From contig CAVUHX010000047.1 in assembly GCA_963741405.1 (NCBI GenBank), positions 62,001 through 126,000 on the forward strand: a DNA stretch of 64,000 nt, written 5' to 3'. A model generated the notes under the pieces. That model worked only from the letters and a program-made list of their open reading frames with translations, ran no database searches and had not been told where the DNA came from. Every line of letters begins with the position of its first letter. The stretch's first letter is position 1. The position numbers and the translations under genes are program-made. This document shows positions 54,780-63,810 of this stretch, one piece after another. This stretch comes from Roseiarcus sp963741405. GTDB lineage: Bacteria > Pseudomonadota > Alphaproteobacteria > Rhizobiales > Beijerinckiaceae.

Positions 54780-55316
54780 CTATCGGAAATTGGTCTTCTG
54801 TCGCGCAAAGACTTCGCGGCCCTCTCCGTCGAGAATTCGCAATCCTGTCGTTCCGGGCGGCAAGGCCATTTTTGCGGCGGCGACAATTGCTGCCGACGCG
54901 TCCGCCACCTGGATCTCGACTTCCCTCAAAGTTGACTGGTCGCGATCGGACGCAGCGCGGAGAAATTGGACCCGAAACGGATGCGTCGCGGCGCCGAGTC
55001 CGTTCGCAGGTTCGTTTGTCGACCTCAACGCAGAAAGGGGGCGAGGCTTGTGCGACGCGGCCTTTTCGCGATCCGGAACGAGAACGGCGTTCATTGCCAG
55101 CCGTACCAAGGGGTCGACGTCTTTTCGCTTGCCGATCAGGCGGGCAACCGCCAATGCGACGGAGTCCCAATTCCTGGCGATAGCGTCGGAACTCGCCTCG
55201 TTTTCACGGCGGCGCGCCTCGCTGTACGCGGCCTCGCCAACATCGCTGACCAGCGCCTCGGCCTCGGCTTCTATGCGTTCCATTCTCGCGCGCCGGCTGG
55301 ACAGCCAGGACAGCAT
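54780..55316 (-). CDS. Hypothetical protein with DUF6894-like C-terminus
   Basis: A 178-residue protein. The N-terminal half belongs to a short conserved type in Hyphomicrobiales (EALVSDVGEAAYSEARRREN, EASSDAIARNWDSVALAVAR) that usually stands alone; the C-terminal half is REVEIQVADASAAIVAAAKM, ALPPGTTGLRILDGEGREVF, resembling the protein at 53820-54029. This looks like a fusion of two small families. The start at 55316 has GAGG upstream. Divergent from the SRAP gene. Confidence 0.6.
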   Translation of the reverse strand: MLSWLSSRRARMERIEAEAEALVSDVGEAAYSEARRRENEASSDAIARNWDSVALAVARLIGKRKDVDPLVRLAMNAVLVPDREKAASHKPRPLSALRSTNEPANGLGAATHPFRVQFLRAASDRDQSTLREVEIQVADASAAIVAAAKMALPPGTTGLRILDGEGREVFARQKTNFR

Positions 55317-55364
55317 AGCCGACCTCATTCACGTCCGGAGCCAATTGCTGCATAGTTCGCCCGC

Positions 55365-56030
55365 ATGTGCAACCTCTACAGCGTCACCAAGGGCCAGTCG
55401 GCGATTCGCGATCTCTTCGCCGTCAAACACGATCGCTCCGGCAACCTGCCGCCGCTGCCCGCGATCTTTCCCGATCAGTTCGCGCCGATCGTCCGCGTCG
55501 GCGCCGACGGCGAGCGCGAGCTCGTCATGGCGCGCTGGGGAATGCCCGGGCCGCCGCAGTTCGGCGGCGCGCCGATCACGAACATCCGGAACGTGAAGAG
55601 CCCGCACTGGCGCCGATGGCTTGGCCAGGGGAGTCGCTGCATCGTTCCCGTCACGTCGTTTTGCGAATACGCCGACACGAAGCCCCGCAAGACGCCCAAG
55701 TGGTTCGCGCTGAATGACGATCGGCCGCTCTTCGCCTTCGCCGGTCTATGGACGCCATGGAAAGGGCTGCGCGGCCCCAAGAGCGCGCCCGTCGACGGCG
55801 ATCATGAGCTTTTCGGTTTCCTGACGACAGACCCGAACGCGATCGTCGCGCCCATTCACCCGAAGGCCATGCCAGTCATCCTGACGACAGCGGAAGAGGT
55901 TCAACTCTGGCTGATGGCGGACGCGCCGAAGGCGCTCGAACTGCAACGGCCGCTGCCCGACGCCATGCTTCGGATTGTGGCGAGCGGCGAGCGAGAGGAC
56001 GGAGAGCCTCGTATGGTTGAAGCGCTCTGA
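55365..56030 (+). CDS. SOS-response-associated peptidase (SRAP/YedK/HMCES)
   Basis: Shields abasic sites in single-stranded DNA by forming a thiazolidine link through its N-terminal Cys2 after Met removal. The 221 residues begin MCNLYSVTKGQSAIRDLFAV. Other active-site blocks: PIVRVGADGERELVMARWGM (the WG(M/L) element), SPHWRRWLGQGSRCIVPVTS-FCEYAD with the catalytic Glu, FAFAGLWTPW, and HPKAMPVILTTAEEVQLWL with the catalytic His. Intact. Such genes are common cargo of mobile elements and accompany DNA-damage functions. Confidence 0.93.
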   Translation: MCNLYSVTKGQSAIRDLFAVKHDRSGNLPPLPAIFPDQFAPIVRVGADGERELVMARWGMPGPPQFGGAPITNIRNVKSPHWRRWLGQGSRCIVPVTSFCEYADTKPRKTPKWFALNDDRPLFAFAGLWTPWKGLRGPKSAPVDGDHELFGFLTTDPNAIVAPIHPKAMPVILTTAEEVQLWLMADAPKALELQRPLPDAMLRIVASGEREDGEPRMVEAL

Positions 56031-56107
56031 TCCGCCTATCGCGCTGGCGTTGCCCTGGTTGACCGCCTGAGATCTGGCTGCACTTGGTCGCGTCCGAGGC
56101 GCTTGAA

Positions 56108-56420
56108 TGGGGGAAAGCCGTGACTGACCGCATCGCCCAGCTTGAAAAGGCCAAGACGAAAATCGAGGCGCTTATCAACGCCAAGGGGGCGGGCAGCGAC
56201 CAAGAAGTCCGGACGGAAACAATCCGCGAGCTTGTCGGAGTTTTCGGGCAGCGGCCAGGAATCCAACTGAGAGCTTCCGGTTGCTGGCGCTGCAACTGAT
56301 CGAAGACGAAATCCGTCGGCAGGCAGGGCGCCTCGAGCGGTGATAGGCAGATCGGCTCACGACGCTGGCGGACGAGCGTTCGCGTCCGAGGTGGCGGCGA
56401 ACGATGAGGGGTGGCCATGC
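56108..56420 (+). pseudogene. Possible decayed small gene
   Basis: The frame GKAVTDRIAQLEKAKTKIEA followed by LINAKGAGSDQEVRTETIRE is a plausible coiled-coil beginning. It then runs out of phase near 56260; LIEDEIRRQAGRLER-stop follows in another frame. I cannot name it. 56420-56620 contains nothing I can support. Confidence 0.25.
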
Positions 56421-56620
56421 CAAGCGAGGACTGGATACAACGCTGGAAAGCGGCTCAGTTCTTCTACGACTGGCAGACCCCTAATCGCGGGTGTCCTCGC
56501 GGTGATTTTTCCGCCGTATGACGCGGCGGCGCCTCGACTTGATTGAGGCTTCCTTCACCTCTGACGCGCGATATGACCCTCGTGTGCGCGTATCACGTAA
56601 TTGCGTAAGGAGCCGGTTCG

Positions 56621-57079
56621 ATGTCGTGCCGACTCTGGATCGTGCTCGCCTTTCTCGCCGCGTCCGGCCCGCAGCCGGTCCACGCGGGAGCGTCCCCCGA
56701 AACGCTGACGATCACCCTGGACGAGGCCAAGATCGCCAAGCTGCCTGGGGAAACTTCGACCCTCATCGTCGGCAATCCGATGGTCGCCGACGTGACAATG
56801 CTGAAAAGCAGCGACGCGATCGTCCTGACTGGGAAGGGCTTTGGCGAGACGAATCTGATCGCACTCAACTCGCATGGTGCGATCATCATCGAAAAGCAGC
56901 TGCGCGTTGTTCCCGCCCATTCGGTCGTGGTCGTGCAGAAGGGCACGTCGCGCATATCCTACTCATGCAAACCCATTTGCATGCCGACGGTGCAGCTCGG
57001 CGACGATCCTAAGACGTTCAACGAGGCCGGAGGCGAGATCGCGCTCCGCAACGGCTTCGCCGCGGGCGCTCCCAAATAG
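56621..57079 (+). CDS. CpaC/RcpA N-terminal-domain protein (pilus-secretin N domain, no secretin)
   Basis: A 152-residue exported protein with a signal peptide (MSCRLWIVLAFLAASGPQPV, cleavage near HAG-AS). It is followed by a T2SS-T3SS_pil_N domain: ITLDEAKIAKLPGETSTLIV, GNPMVADVTMLKSSDAIVLT, GKGFGETNLIALNSHGAIII, EKQLRVVP. In CpaC this domain precedes the secretin barrel of Tad pili; here the chain ends soon after with SYSCKPICMPTVQLGDDP and no barrel. Orphans of this kind are frequent in Hyphomicrobiales. Two Cys in the tail could form a disulfide. Confidence 0.75.
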   Translation: MSCRLWIVLAFLAASGPQPVHAGASPETLTITLDEAKIAKLPGETSTLIVGNPMVADVTMLKSSDAIVLTGKGFGETNLIALNSHGAIIIEKQLRVVPAHSVVVVQKGTSRISYSCKPICMPTVQLGDDPKTFNEAGGEIALRNGFAAGAPK

Positions 57080-57440
57080 GATCACGATCACGCGATTACG
57101 GGTGACACGCCCGCCTAGCCGCCCTCGACGCCTTAGCTGGGCGGGAGAGTTTATGCACCTGATTCTGCACCGCGTAACAAACACGCTCGCGAAACGATCG
57201 CCGCACGTTCTCGTCCGGGATGGAAAGCGACGACGAAATTGGAAAAGCAGGCGGCTATCGCTCGCCACCCCTTTCCGGAGGCAATAGAACGGGTGGGCCA
57301 ATTTCGTCGTCGGCGTCATGCTAGCGGGCGCAGCCTTTCCGAGACTGACGCCCCGAATCGATCCCAACCAAGGGGACGGCCGCGGCCCACTATGCCCGCC
57401 GCCTAGCCCCGCAATGCAGCGACGTGGCCGAGCCTAAACT

Positions 57441-57815
57441 CTACAAGATATCGTCGAGCTTGATGGACCCATCCTTCGCTTTGCGCCGGAACTCCATCTG
57501 CTCCAAGAGGCGCGACGCACGCTCGTGACCAGCTTTGGTGAGTGCCCATTGGTCTCGCCCGATATTTTGGACCTCTTCCATTAAGCGTTGATCCACTAGC
57601 CGACGACGCGCGTTTCTTACCCAACATTCCCAGCCGTTTTCTCTACCGGCTGCGGTCTCAATCTCACGCATTCGTTGCTCGCCCGTCAGTCGCATTGCCT
57701 CTGCCAACGGATCGTAGACTTGCCTCGCTTCAAGAGGGGCATGGAATTTGTCTAGATAGACCACAAGCTGGTTCTCGACCTTCGAATGCGTTGGAAGGTA
57801 GTCAAACATCGCCAT
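57441..57815 (-). CDS. Winged-helix protein resembling the Mrr N-terminal domain
   Basis: A 124-residue protein. LPTHSKVENQLVVYLDKF, then YDPLAEAMRLTGEQRMREIE, ENGWECWVRNARRRLVDQRL, MEEVQNIGRDQWALTKAGHE matches the Mrr_N winged helix (P..(V/I)...LA..(L/F).LT..(E/Q)R......N.W...V..AR..L...GL(I/L)...R..W.LT..G). The Mrr nuclease domain is absent. It may be a stand-alone regulator or the specificity piece of a modified-DNA system. AAAGG lies upstream of the ATG. Confidence 0.6.
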   Translation of the reverse strand: MAMFDYLPTHSKVENQLVVYLDKFHAPLEARQVYDPLAEAMRLTGEQRMREIETAAGRENGWECWVRNARRRLVDQRLMEEVQNIGRDQWALTKAGHERASRLLEQMEFRRKAKDGSIKLDDIL

Positions 57816-57866
57816 TTCGATAGACCTTTCTATCCTTCCCCCCGGCCCGCCTTGGGGGAGCGCCAA

Positions 57867-58345
57867 CGGAACGTTGGCATGGCCGCGCCCAGATTTCGCG
57901 CGAGCAAGAAAGGCGGAAGTGCGTCGAGGGCGGCCAATTCCTCGAACGCAGCGACCACTGCCTCAAAAACCCAGAAAACGTGGGCCGCGGCCCGCTATGT
58001 GGCCGGCTGAGCCACATCCGTGAACCGCGCCCGCAAGGCCGCGAGAAGTCCGCCCGGCGCTCGCACGCGGCGAACTCGCGGCCCGGCGCCCAACGAACGC
58101 CCTTCTAGTCTGGGGGACGGCTCTTAGGGCGGTTTGTAGGTAGATTCCGAATTTATCGCGGCTGGCGAAGTTAGAGTGTTCTTTGCCACGTCGGATGGGG
58201 ATTGGGGAAACCTCGTTGGACGGCTCGGGCCGGGGCTAGACCCGCTATCCCCCCCGGCCCGAGGGTCCGGCCACTTGTCTGGTAGCGCCGCGCCCGCACT
58301 TACCGATTCGCCCGTGAACAATCCGTCATTGTGGGAATAGAGAAC
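57867..58345. other. Non-coding stretch inside the element
   Basis: About 480 bases. I see no gene; several Gly/Arg/Pro-rich frames are shadows without ribosome sites. Confidence 0.4.
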
Positions 58346-58516
58346 ATGAATGCATTCATTGTTGCTGTCGGCAGCGTGATGCTGGGAGCGACGTTCTTGA
58401 GGCCTAGGCGAAAGACAAAGCCGCTTAGGTTGGAGGATGACGCCGCACCTGTAACGTTCCTAGCGCCAGCGCCCGAGCGGCGTCGCCGGCCGTGGTGGAA
58501 GCGGCTGGCCAGCTAG
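58346..58516 (+). CDS. Small single-helix membrane protein, candidate
   Basis: 56 residues: MNAFIVAVGSVMLGATFL, one hydrophobic helix, then a basic, Pro-rich tail (RPRRKTKPLRLEDDAAPV, PERRRRPWWKRLAS). ATAGAGAAC precedes the ATG. Shape only; function unknown. Confidence 0.35.
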   Translation: MNAFIVAVGSVMLGATFLRPRRKTKPLRLEDDAAPVTFLAPAPERRRRPWWKRLAS

Positions 58517-58566
58517 GGCGGCGATGCACGCATCGTCCGCGCCGAACCGCGCATGCGCATGAGCCT

Positions 58567-58821
58567 TCAACGTCTCCGAAACGCCGGGTTCTTGACCTTG
58601 AGCCAGTTCCGGCAGCGTCCGCTCCAATATGTACCGCCCAGGCGCTTCGAGACAATCCCTTCAAGGTCCACCTCGCACGCCTTGGCGAACACGATCGCGC
58701 CCTCGGCGTCGATCGCCTCGCTGTACGCAATCGCGTCGATCCCGGCGACCACCTTCCGTCGCCACAATAATGCGCGGCAACCATGATTGATTGTCGTCGA
58801 CGACCGTCTCCGTTCCCCCAT
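58567..58821 (-). pseudogene. ATP-dependent DNA ligase (LigD-type) fragment
   Basis: The segment CEVDLEGIVSKRLGGTYWSG followed by RNWLKVKNPAFRRR is motif IV/V of ATP-dependent DNA ligases (EG(I/V)VSKR..S.Y..GR...W.K.KN), preceded by GAIVFAKACE. Neither the catalytic Lys motif nor the OB fold is present. It is a piece of a LigD or LigC-type non-homologous end-joining ligase gene. Confidence 0.75.
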
Positions 58822-58958
58822 GGCCCCAGCATCGCGCGCCGGAAGAAGCCAACGGTCCGACGGATGCAGCGAATAGAGCGCCGGGCGCAGGTGTTCAAAG
58901 GCGACGCGCGGCAGAGTTGGGTTCGGGCGGTCATTCGTACCCCATTCGGAGAGACGCG

Positions 58959-59567
58959 ATGACGAGCTTTCGATTGGCGAGCGCAGTCGCAGTCGCGGCG
59001 CTTATGGGGACGGCGCCTCCCATCCGGGCGGCGGAAACCATCCATGTCCGCGGGGCGATCGCGAGCCTGGACGGTTCGACCCTGACCGTGAAAACCCGCG
59101 AAGGCGCGCCCGTGGCCTTGGCGCTGAAGCCCGGGTGGAAGGTGACCGGCGTCGCGGCCGCGTCGCTCGGCGACATCAAGCCCGGCGATTTCGTCGGGAT
59201 CGCCTCGCTCCCGCGGGCGGCGGGGGGAGACGGCGCCGTCGAAGTTCTTGTCTTTCCCGCTGCCATGAAAGGGACGGGCGAAGGCAGCTATCCCTGGGAT
59301 CTGAAACCCAACAGCACCATGACCAACGCGACCGTCTCCAACGCCGTCAAGGATGTCGAGGGGCGGACTCTCACCCTCTCCTACAAGGGCGGGGAAAAGA
59401 CAATTTCGGTCCCCGACGGCACGCCCGTCGTGACCTTCGCTCCGGCCACGCAAGCGGACCTGAAGCCGGGCGCAACCGTGTTCGTTCCGGCCGAGCGGGG
59501 TGCGGACGGCGCCCTTTCGACCGGGTTCGTCGTGGTCGGCGAGAACGGCGTCGCGCCGCCGATGTAG
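58959..59567 (+). CDS. Exported DUF5666-like protein
   Basis: A 202-residue protein with a signal peptide (MTSFRLASAVAVAALMGTAP, cleavage near IRA-AE) and two OB-like repeats: ETIHVRGAIASLDGSTLTVK, TREGAPVALALKPGWKVTGV, LGDIKPGDFVGIASLP, then NAVKDVEGRTLTLSYKGGEK and QADLKPGATVFVPAERGADG. V.G.(I/V)..(L/V)(D/N)G.T(L/I)TV plus (I/L)KPGDFV is the DUF5666 pattern. Periplasmic, function unknown. GGAGAG precedes the ATG. Confidence 0.75.
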   Translation: MTSFRLASAVAVAALMGTAPPIRAAETIHVRGAIASLDGSTLTVKTREGAPVALALKPGWKVTGVAAASLGDIKPGDFVGIASLPRAAGGDGAVEVLVFPAAMKGTGEGSYPWDLKPNSTMTNATVSNAVKDVEGRTLTLSYKGGEKTISVPDGTPVVTFAPATQADLKPGATVFVPAERGADGALSTGFVVVGENGVAPPM

Positions 59568-59755
59568 GCTCAGTTACCAAGCTTGTCGACACCGTAGCGG
59601 CGTCCGATCGACGCACTCGACAGCTTCTGATGACCCCCGCCGAGTTTCGGCGATGAGCGCTCATCGACCGCGCCCGCCGCCGCCTCCAGCGCGCCTTGCT
59701 TTTCAACGGTCAACGCTTGGTCCTCCGAGCGGGTTTATGATACAAACGAATCAAT

Positions 59756-60052
59756 ATGCCGCAGATAACGCCAGCCCAGGTCCGCGCCGCCCGTCACCTT
59801 GTCGCGCTGTCGCAGAAAGCCGTCGCCGACGCGACGGGGCTGTCCCTGCCAACGGTGAAGCGCGCGGAGAGCGAGCGTGCCGTGTCCGTCTCGCCCGATG
59901 CGATCGGGAGCATCCGCGCCGCGCTCGAAGCGGCGGGCGTCGAGTTCATCGTCGAGAACGACGGCAGCGGTGTCGGTGTGAAGCTTCGCCGTCAGCGCAG
60001 CGGGCCAATATCGATCGCGGCCGAGGACTTGAACGCGAGCAACGACGAATGA
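59756..60052 (+). CDS. XRE-family HTH regulator
   Basis: A 98-residue DNA-binding protein: ITPAQVRAARHLVALSQKAV, ADATGLSLPTVKRAESERAV and the C-terminal IRAALEAAGVEFIVENDGSG-VGVKLRR. This is the single-HTH form common in Alphaproteobacteria (often called transcriptional regulator), with FI.ENG.G.GV as hallmark. The last gene before the right-hand repeat, it may regulate the integrative element. No strong ribosome site. Confidence 0.85.
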   Translation: MPQITPAQVRAARHLVALSQKAVADATGLSLPTVKRAESERAVSVSPDAIGSIRAALEAAGVEFIVENDGSGVGVKLRRQRSGPISIAAEDLNASNDE

Positions 60053-60285
60053 CAACGACGGCGGAACTTGCGGCGATCGGCCTGAACAGGGGCGCCTACC
60101 GGGCGCGTCGATCAGGACTTTCCATGTAAGCTCAAAGCACCGCGGGCTGGCGGCTATGGAGGCGGAGGGGAAGGTTTCGCCTTGGCTCGCGAACCCGTGT
60201 TGTCGGATTGTGACAACTGGACGCCGGCTGCCGTGATTTCAACGATTTGGTGGCAATGGGTTACATGGTGTTATACGTCAAAAAT

Positions 60286-60332
60286 GGACTCTGACTCCGT
60301 CAATCTTGGTTCGAATCCAGGTCCCCCAGCCA
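60286..60332 (+). repeat. Partial tRNA-Gln copy (attachment-site repeat)
   Basis: The 47 3'-terminal bases of tRNA-Gln (anticodon loop to CCA), identical to 53653-53699. No 5' half precedes it, so it cannot be a functional tRNA. Confidence 0.9.
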
Positions 60333-60386
60333 CTTCAAGCCTTGAAATCATTCGCTATCCCAAATCGGCGCCGCCGCCATTCGGTT

Positions 60387-61175
60387 TCAACGGGGCCGAC
60401 GAGTCGCGGCGCCGTCGTCCTTCGGCGACACGATCATCGCGGCGATCGCAAACCCGATGGCGACGCCGAGGAAGAGGCTGGCGATGATATCCGACACGAA
60501 GTGATAGTTTCCCCCGAGGAGACCCGCGACGACGATCGCGACCATCGCGACCCAGACAACTCTCCCCTCGGGCCAGACCAGCCAGCAGACGGTCGCGACC
60601 GTCGCGACGACGCTCGTGTGGCCGGACGGAAAGGAGCCCCATCCGTCTCCGCCGTGAAACGGGAAAAATCCGTACACGCCGTCGCGGATGTAGGAAGGAT
60701 TGTCTCCCAGCCAGCTTTCCGGCCAGGTGCGTCCGAACGCCTCCTTGGCGAAGGTTGTGATTGCGGCGGAGGCGAAGACCGACAGGCAAAGAAAGACGGC
60801 GGCACGGCCATGATCTCTCGGCCGCCAGCCGGCGCAGACAGCGATGGCCATCGCCGCGAAGGCCAAAACGCCGAGTAGTCGAAGCGCCTCGGCCGGGCTA
60901 GCCATCAGGCTGAAGGGACCGAATCTCAGCAAATGACCATGATAGTTCGCGCTGAACCAGCCGAACTGCAGATATCCAAGATGCCCATGTATCCAGGTCG
61001 CGACCGGTCTGTCGATCAGCGCGATCGATACGACGAGCAAAACGGCGCAGGTCGCGGCGGCTGCAGCGACTCGAACCAGCCCCAGAGGGAGGTTTCGCGA
61101 CAGGATCTTCCCCGCCTCTCGAGGTTGATCTTTCGCGCCGACCTCCGAAAGCGCACCTGACTCCCTGGAGGTCAT
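60387..61175 (-). CDS. PAP2-family phosphatase
   Basis: An integral membrane phosphatase of 262 residues, probably acting on lipid phosphates (phosphatidate or undecaprenyl pyrophosphate type). Six hydrophobic segments. The three-part PAP2 signature: KEAFGRTWPESW (K-x6-RP equivalent; the RP pair reads R-x-W-P), SFPSGHTSV (PSGH) and GGNYHFVSDIIASLF (H with Asp; normally SRxxxxxHxxxD). The Arg of the third motif is not obvious, so activity needs checking. The ATG at 61175 has GAGGAGA upstream. The longer frame reaching 61523 is rejected. Confidence 0.85.
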   Translation of the reverse strand: MTSRESGALSEVGAKDQPREAGKILSRNLPLGLVRVAAAAATCAVLLVVSIALIDRPVATWIHGHLGYLQFGWFSANYHGHLLRFGPFSLMASPAEALRLLGVLAFAAMAIAVCAGWRPRDHGRAAVFLCLSVFASAAITTFAKEAFGRTWPESWLGDNPSYIRDGVYGFFPFHGGDGWGSFPSGHTSVVATVATVCWLVWPEGRVVWVAMVAIVVAGLLGGNYHFVSDIIASLFLGVAIGFAIAAMIVSPKDDGAATRRPR

Positions 61176-61831
61176 CAAATCTCCTCTCGGCCCGCCCACA
61201 CGGTCCTTCGGATCAACGGGGCGATCGAGTGCGTCGACGTTTTGGACGCGAAACGTCCCTTCCGGCGGCGTGAGCCTACACGTATGCCATCGAGATTGCC
61301 GGTCGTTCAAGTGACGGCGAATGGCGGAATGGCGGGGCAAGAGAGCTTCCGAGGTCTGGCGCGACCTCTCCTTGACCCTTCCCCTCAAGGGGCAGGAGAT
61401 CGCCTTCGCCCGATCGCCCCGCGCACCGCCGCCGTCCACCGCGGCAAGCCGAGCGTCAAGGCGTTGAAGGGAAAGCCCGCGAGCCGTGAGCTTTTCGTCG
61501 ACCGACGGGAACTGCGCGAGCATAGCGGCCCGATTCCTTGATCACCCTCTACCCTGCGGCGCCCGCTCCCGCACAGACGCAAAAAACACGGGCCGCTGCC
61601 CATTCGCCGCGACCCGCAACAAGGGGTTCTTTTTCCCGCGTATTGGCGTTTTCGTGTTCTTCTGCGCCCCGAACCTTGAAGGCTTCCTCCCTGGCCCGAA
61701 GCCGTAGAGCGCCTTCGACGCGCCCACATTGATTCGCGCAAAGGTTTACGGCAGAACGGTCCCGGGCGGCGCGGCGTACGCGCCGGTCGGGCGAAAACGC
61801 GCCCGGCGGCGCGCGCCTTCGCGCGAAAACC
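61176..61831. other. Intergenic stretch, no gene supported
   Basis: 650 bases between two minus-strand genes. Open frames here lack motifs and ribosome sites. Confidence 0.4.
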
Positions 61832-62020
61832 CTACTTGAGCAGCGCTTCCCGTTGTTTGAGGAGTTCCGCGAGGCGCGACTCCTGCTCGGCGATCCGGTC
61901 TGCGGCGCGCGCTTCGTCGCCGGCGCCCGAAAGGGCGGCGGCCTGCTCCGTGAGCTCCCGGATGTTGTCGCGGATTTCCGCGATGCGTTGGTCGAGTTCG
62001 GCGAGGGAGGTTGCGGCCAT
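61832..62020 (-). CDS. Small coiled-coil protein
   Basis: 62 residues, entirely helical: SLAELDQRIAEIRDNIRELT, EQAAALSGAGDEARAADRIA, EQESRLAELLKQREALLK. Two heptad blocks are joined by a Gly/Ala turn. Small proteins of this build recur in Hyphomicrobiales without a known role. GGGAACC stands upstream of the ATG. Confidence 0.6.
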   Translation of the reverse strand: MAATSLAELDQRIAEIRDNIRELTEQAAALSGAGDEARAADRIAEQESRLAELLKQREALLK

Positions 62021-62202
62021 GAGGGTTCCCGTTTTCCTTCAAAGGTCTCCGCAGCGGCGGCGATTGGCGAATTCTAGCACAATCATGGCGCCGACCGATG
62101 AAGACGACACGCGCGCGCCGTAATGCCGTCCCTGCAATGCCGGCCTGCGCTTGCGCCGCGACAGATGGGCGTCGATGGCGGTCGCGAGATTACGGATGAC
62201 CG

Positions 62203-62570
62203 ATGAAACCGGCGCTGTTCGCCCTGTTCGTACCCCTGCCCGCGCCGTCCGCCGCGGCTTCGGGCCTTCCGCCGGTCGTGCCGAAGACGCCCGACCTCGC
62301 CACGAATGCGGAGGCCCTGCCGACGCTTGCCGGCCCGGCGAAAGCGATCGGAAGGATCAACCGCGCTCTGCGGGCGGCCGACGCGCGGCGGCTCAAGGAC
62401 ATGAAGGAGCTGGATTGTCTCACTGATGCTCCGGACCGGGGATATTGGTGGGAGCAGAGCGAGGAGGCGACCCTGGCCGGAGCGCGTTTCGTGAGCTTCC
62501 TCCGGCACGGCAACCAATCCTGCGGCGGGCGCCCACCCGAATGCTCGGCCTCGGCCGAGCGCCTGTGCCG
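62203..62570 (+). pseudogene. Possible frameshifted exported protein (DUF3298-like)
   Basis: Signal-like start MKPALFALFVPLPAPSAAAS, then IGRINRALRAADARRLKDMK, ELDCLTDAPDRGYWWEQSEE, ATLAGARFVSFL and a Cys-Gly-Gly near 62522. In one class of exported proteins this Cys-Gly-Gly is followed by Ala-His-Pro-Asn; removing one base here gives exactly CGGAHPN. Beyond that I cannot follow the family. Treat as a likely decayed gene. Confidence 0.35.
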
Positions 62571-62758
62571 GGCCGCTCGCCGTTCCAGTTTCGCGATCAG
62601 CCCGTCGTCCAGATTGCACACGTGCAGGCTGCCCGGCCACTGCGCTTTCGACGACAGCAATGTTTGCAATGGTCCCATTGAGACGGCGGACGGCCAAGGC
62701 GCACATCTGTCCCGTAATTCCCGGAACTGCCGGGCGGCCAGCGGACACAAGCCGGGGG

Positions 62759-63568
62759 TCAAACGCCGCGCCGAGCCGCAAAATTGATCACCGAGCTCCG
62801 AATTCGCTCAGGCCGCCGGACGGTGCGCGCAGGCCGCTCAATCCGGGCCGGGCCGCTGTTGTCATTTTGTTCTCTTCGCTTGAGAGCCGCACGCATTCCG
62901 ACCAGCGCTGAACGGTCGCGGCGCCTAAGATTTGGTTGATCCTCGGCAATGCGCTTCGCGCCGGTCCTGACCCAGCCGGACACAACCGAAGCGTCGAGAA
63001 GAGCGAACGCCTTGCCGTAGGGGAACGCGATCCAGCCCCATTCGGTCGCAAGAAAAGTAACGAAAGAAGACCTTTGCAACACACCCGTCCTCCCGATAAA
63101 TAAATTCATGTCTTGCGACAGCAAAACTTGGGTGACCAGAGACTGGCATGGCCAGCAACAAGACACAATGCGACAAAAGATCGCGAACAGCCGCGGCGAG
63201 GGAATGCCGAGTGACACGGATATGTTCACACTATTCAGCCCTGCGTTCGAACGCTCAGCGTTCTCTGGCGCATAGCCGGGCCTCCTCGGCAGGCGAAGGC
63301 GGAGTAATCGTCTGGGGAAATATGCAAGCTGACGCAATTCGTTCGTTGCAGATCGTGGGCGCTCGGGAGTCTTCGTCACTCTATTCCGCCAATGATTCAC
63401 GCGCATCGATACGGCCTTCTCAGCTTCTTTCTCGGCCTCGCGTCTGGTCGCATACGAATGGGGCGAGCGCATAGGAATTTGGCTGCCCTCACAGACCGTC
63501 AAGCGGTATCGCGACTCCGTCAGAGCGTCCGCCACAACGCTGAAGGTGAACGGGTGAATTTCAACCAC
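62759..63568 (-). CDS. Hypothetical protein; N-terminal 60 residues look conserved
   Basis: The first part (FSVVADALTESRYRLTVCEG, then SPHSYATRREAEKEAEKAVS) follows a short alphaproteobacterial pattern in which YRW(T/A)(V/I)CEG and the SYATRREAE.EA element pair. After residue about 75 no similarity is apparent and the frame may simply run on. The only start near is GTG (63568), without a ribosome site. I would trust only the first ~75 codons. Confidence 0.3.
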   Translation of the reverse strand: MVEIHPFTFSVVADALTESRYRLTVCEGSQIPMRSPHSYATRREAEKEAEKAVSMRVNHWRNRVTKTPERPRSATNELRQLAYFPRRLLRLRLPRRPGYAPENAERSNAGLNSVNISVSLGIPSPRLFAIFCRIVSCCWPCQSLVTQVLLSQDMNLFIGRTGVLQRSSFVTFLATEWGWIAFPYGKAFALLDASVVSGWVRTGAKRIAEDQPNLRRRDRSALVGMRAALKRREQNDNSGPARIERPARTVRRPERIRSSVINFAARRGV

Positions 63569-63810
63569 GATCGACTATGTGGGAAAGCCGCCTTTGTCGC
63601 CAGAGCGAAATTTGTCCGCCTTGTCCAAACTGGCCCATTACCCAATTACGATGAACGCTGGGTTCCTCGCCGCACGAGACCTTGTCTGGCCGACTTGGAG
63701 GTAGCGGATCGCGCGTGGACAACGACCTCCGCCGGGTCTCTCACAAGCGTTCCGCCCCAGGCCGGAAGGCGTCGGCGGATGAGCCCCGGGAATCCCGCCG
63801 TCTCCCGCCT

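Larger units (their letters stand above)
53653..60332. mobile_element. Integrative element in tRNA-Gln bounded by 47-bp direct repeats, no integrase seen
   Basis: GGACTCTGACTCCGTCAATC...GCCA is identical at 53653-53699 (inside the intact tRNA) and 60286-60332. Similarity continues at about 70% for some 45 bases beyond both copies. The 6.6 kb between carries SRAP, an orphan CpaC N-domain protein, an Mrr_N-like protein, a LigD fragment, an exported protein, an XRE regulator and small proteins, many with lower coding density. No tyrosine or serine recombinase is visible, so the element has probably lost its own mobility gene. Confidence 0.75.
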
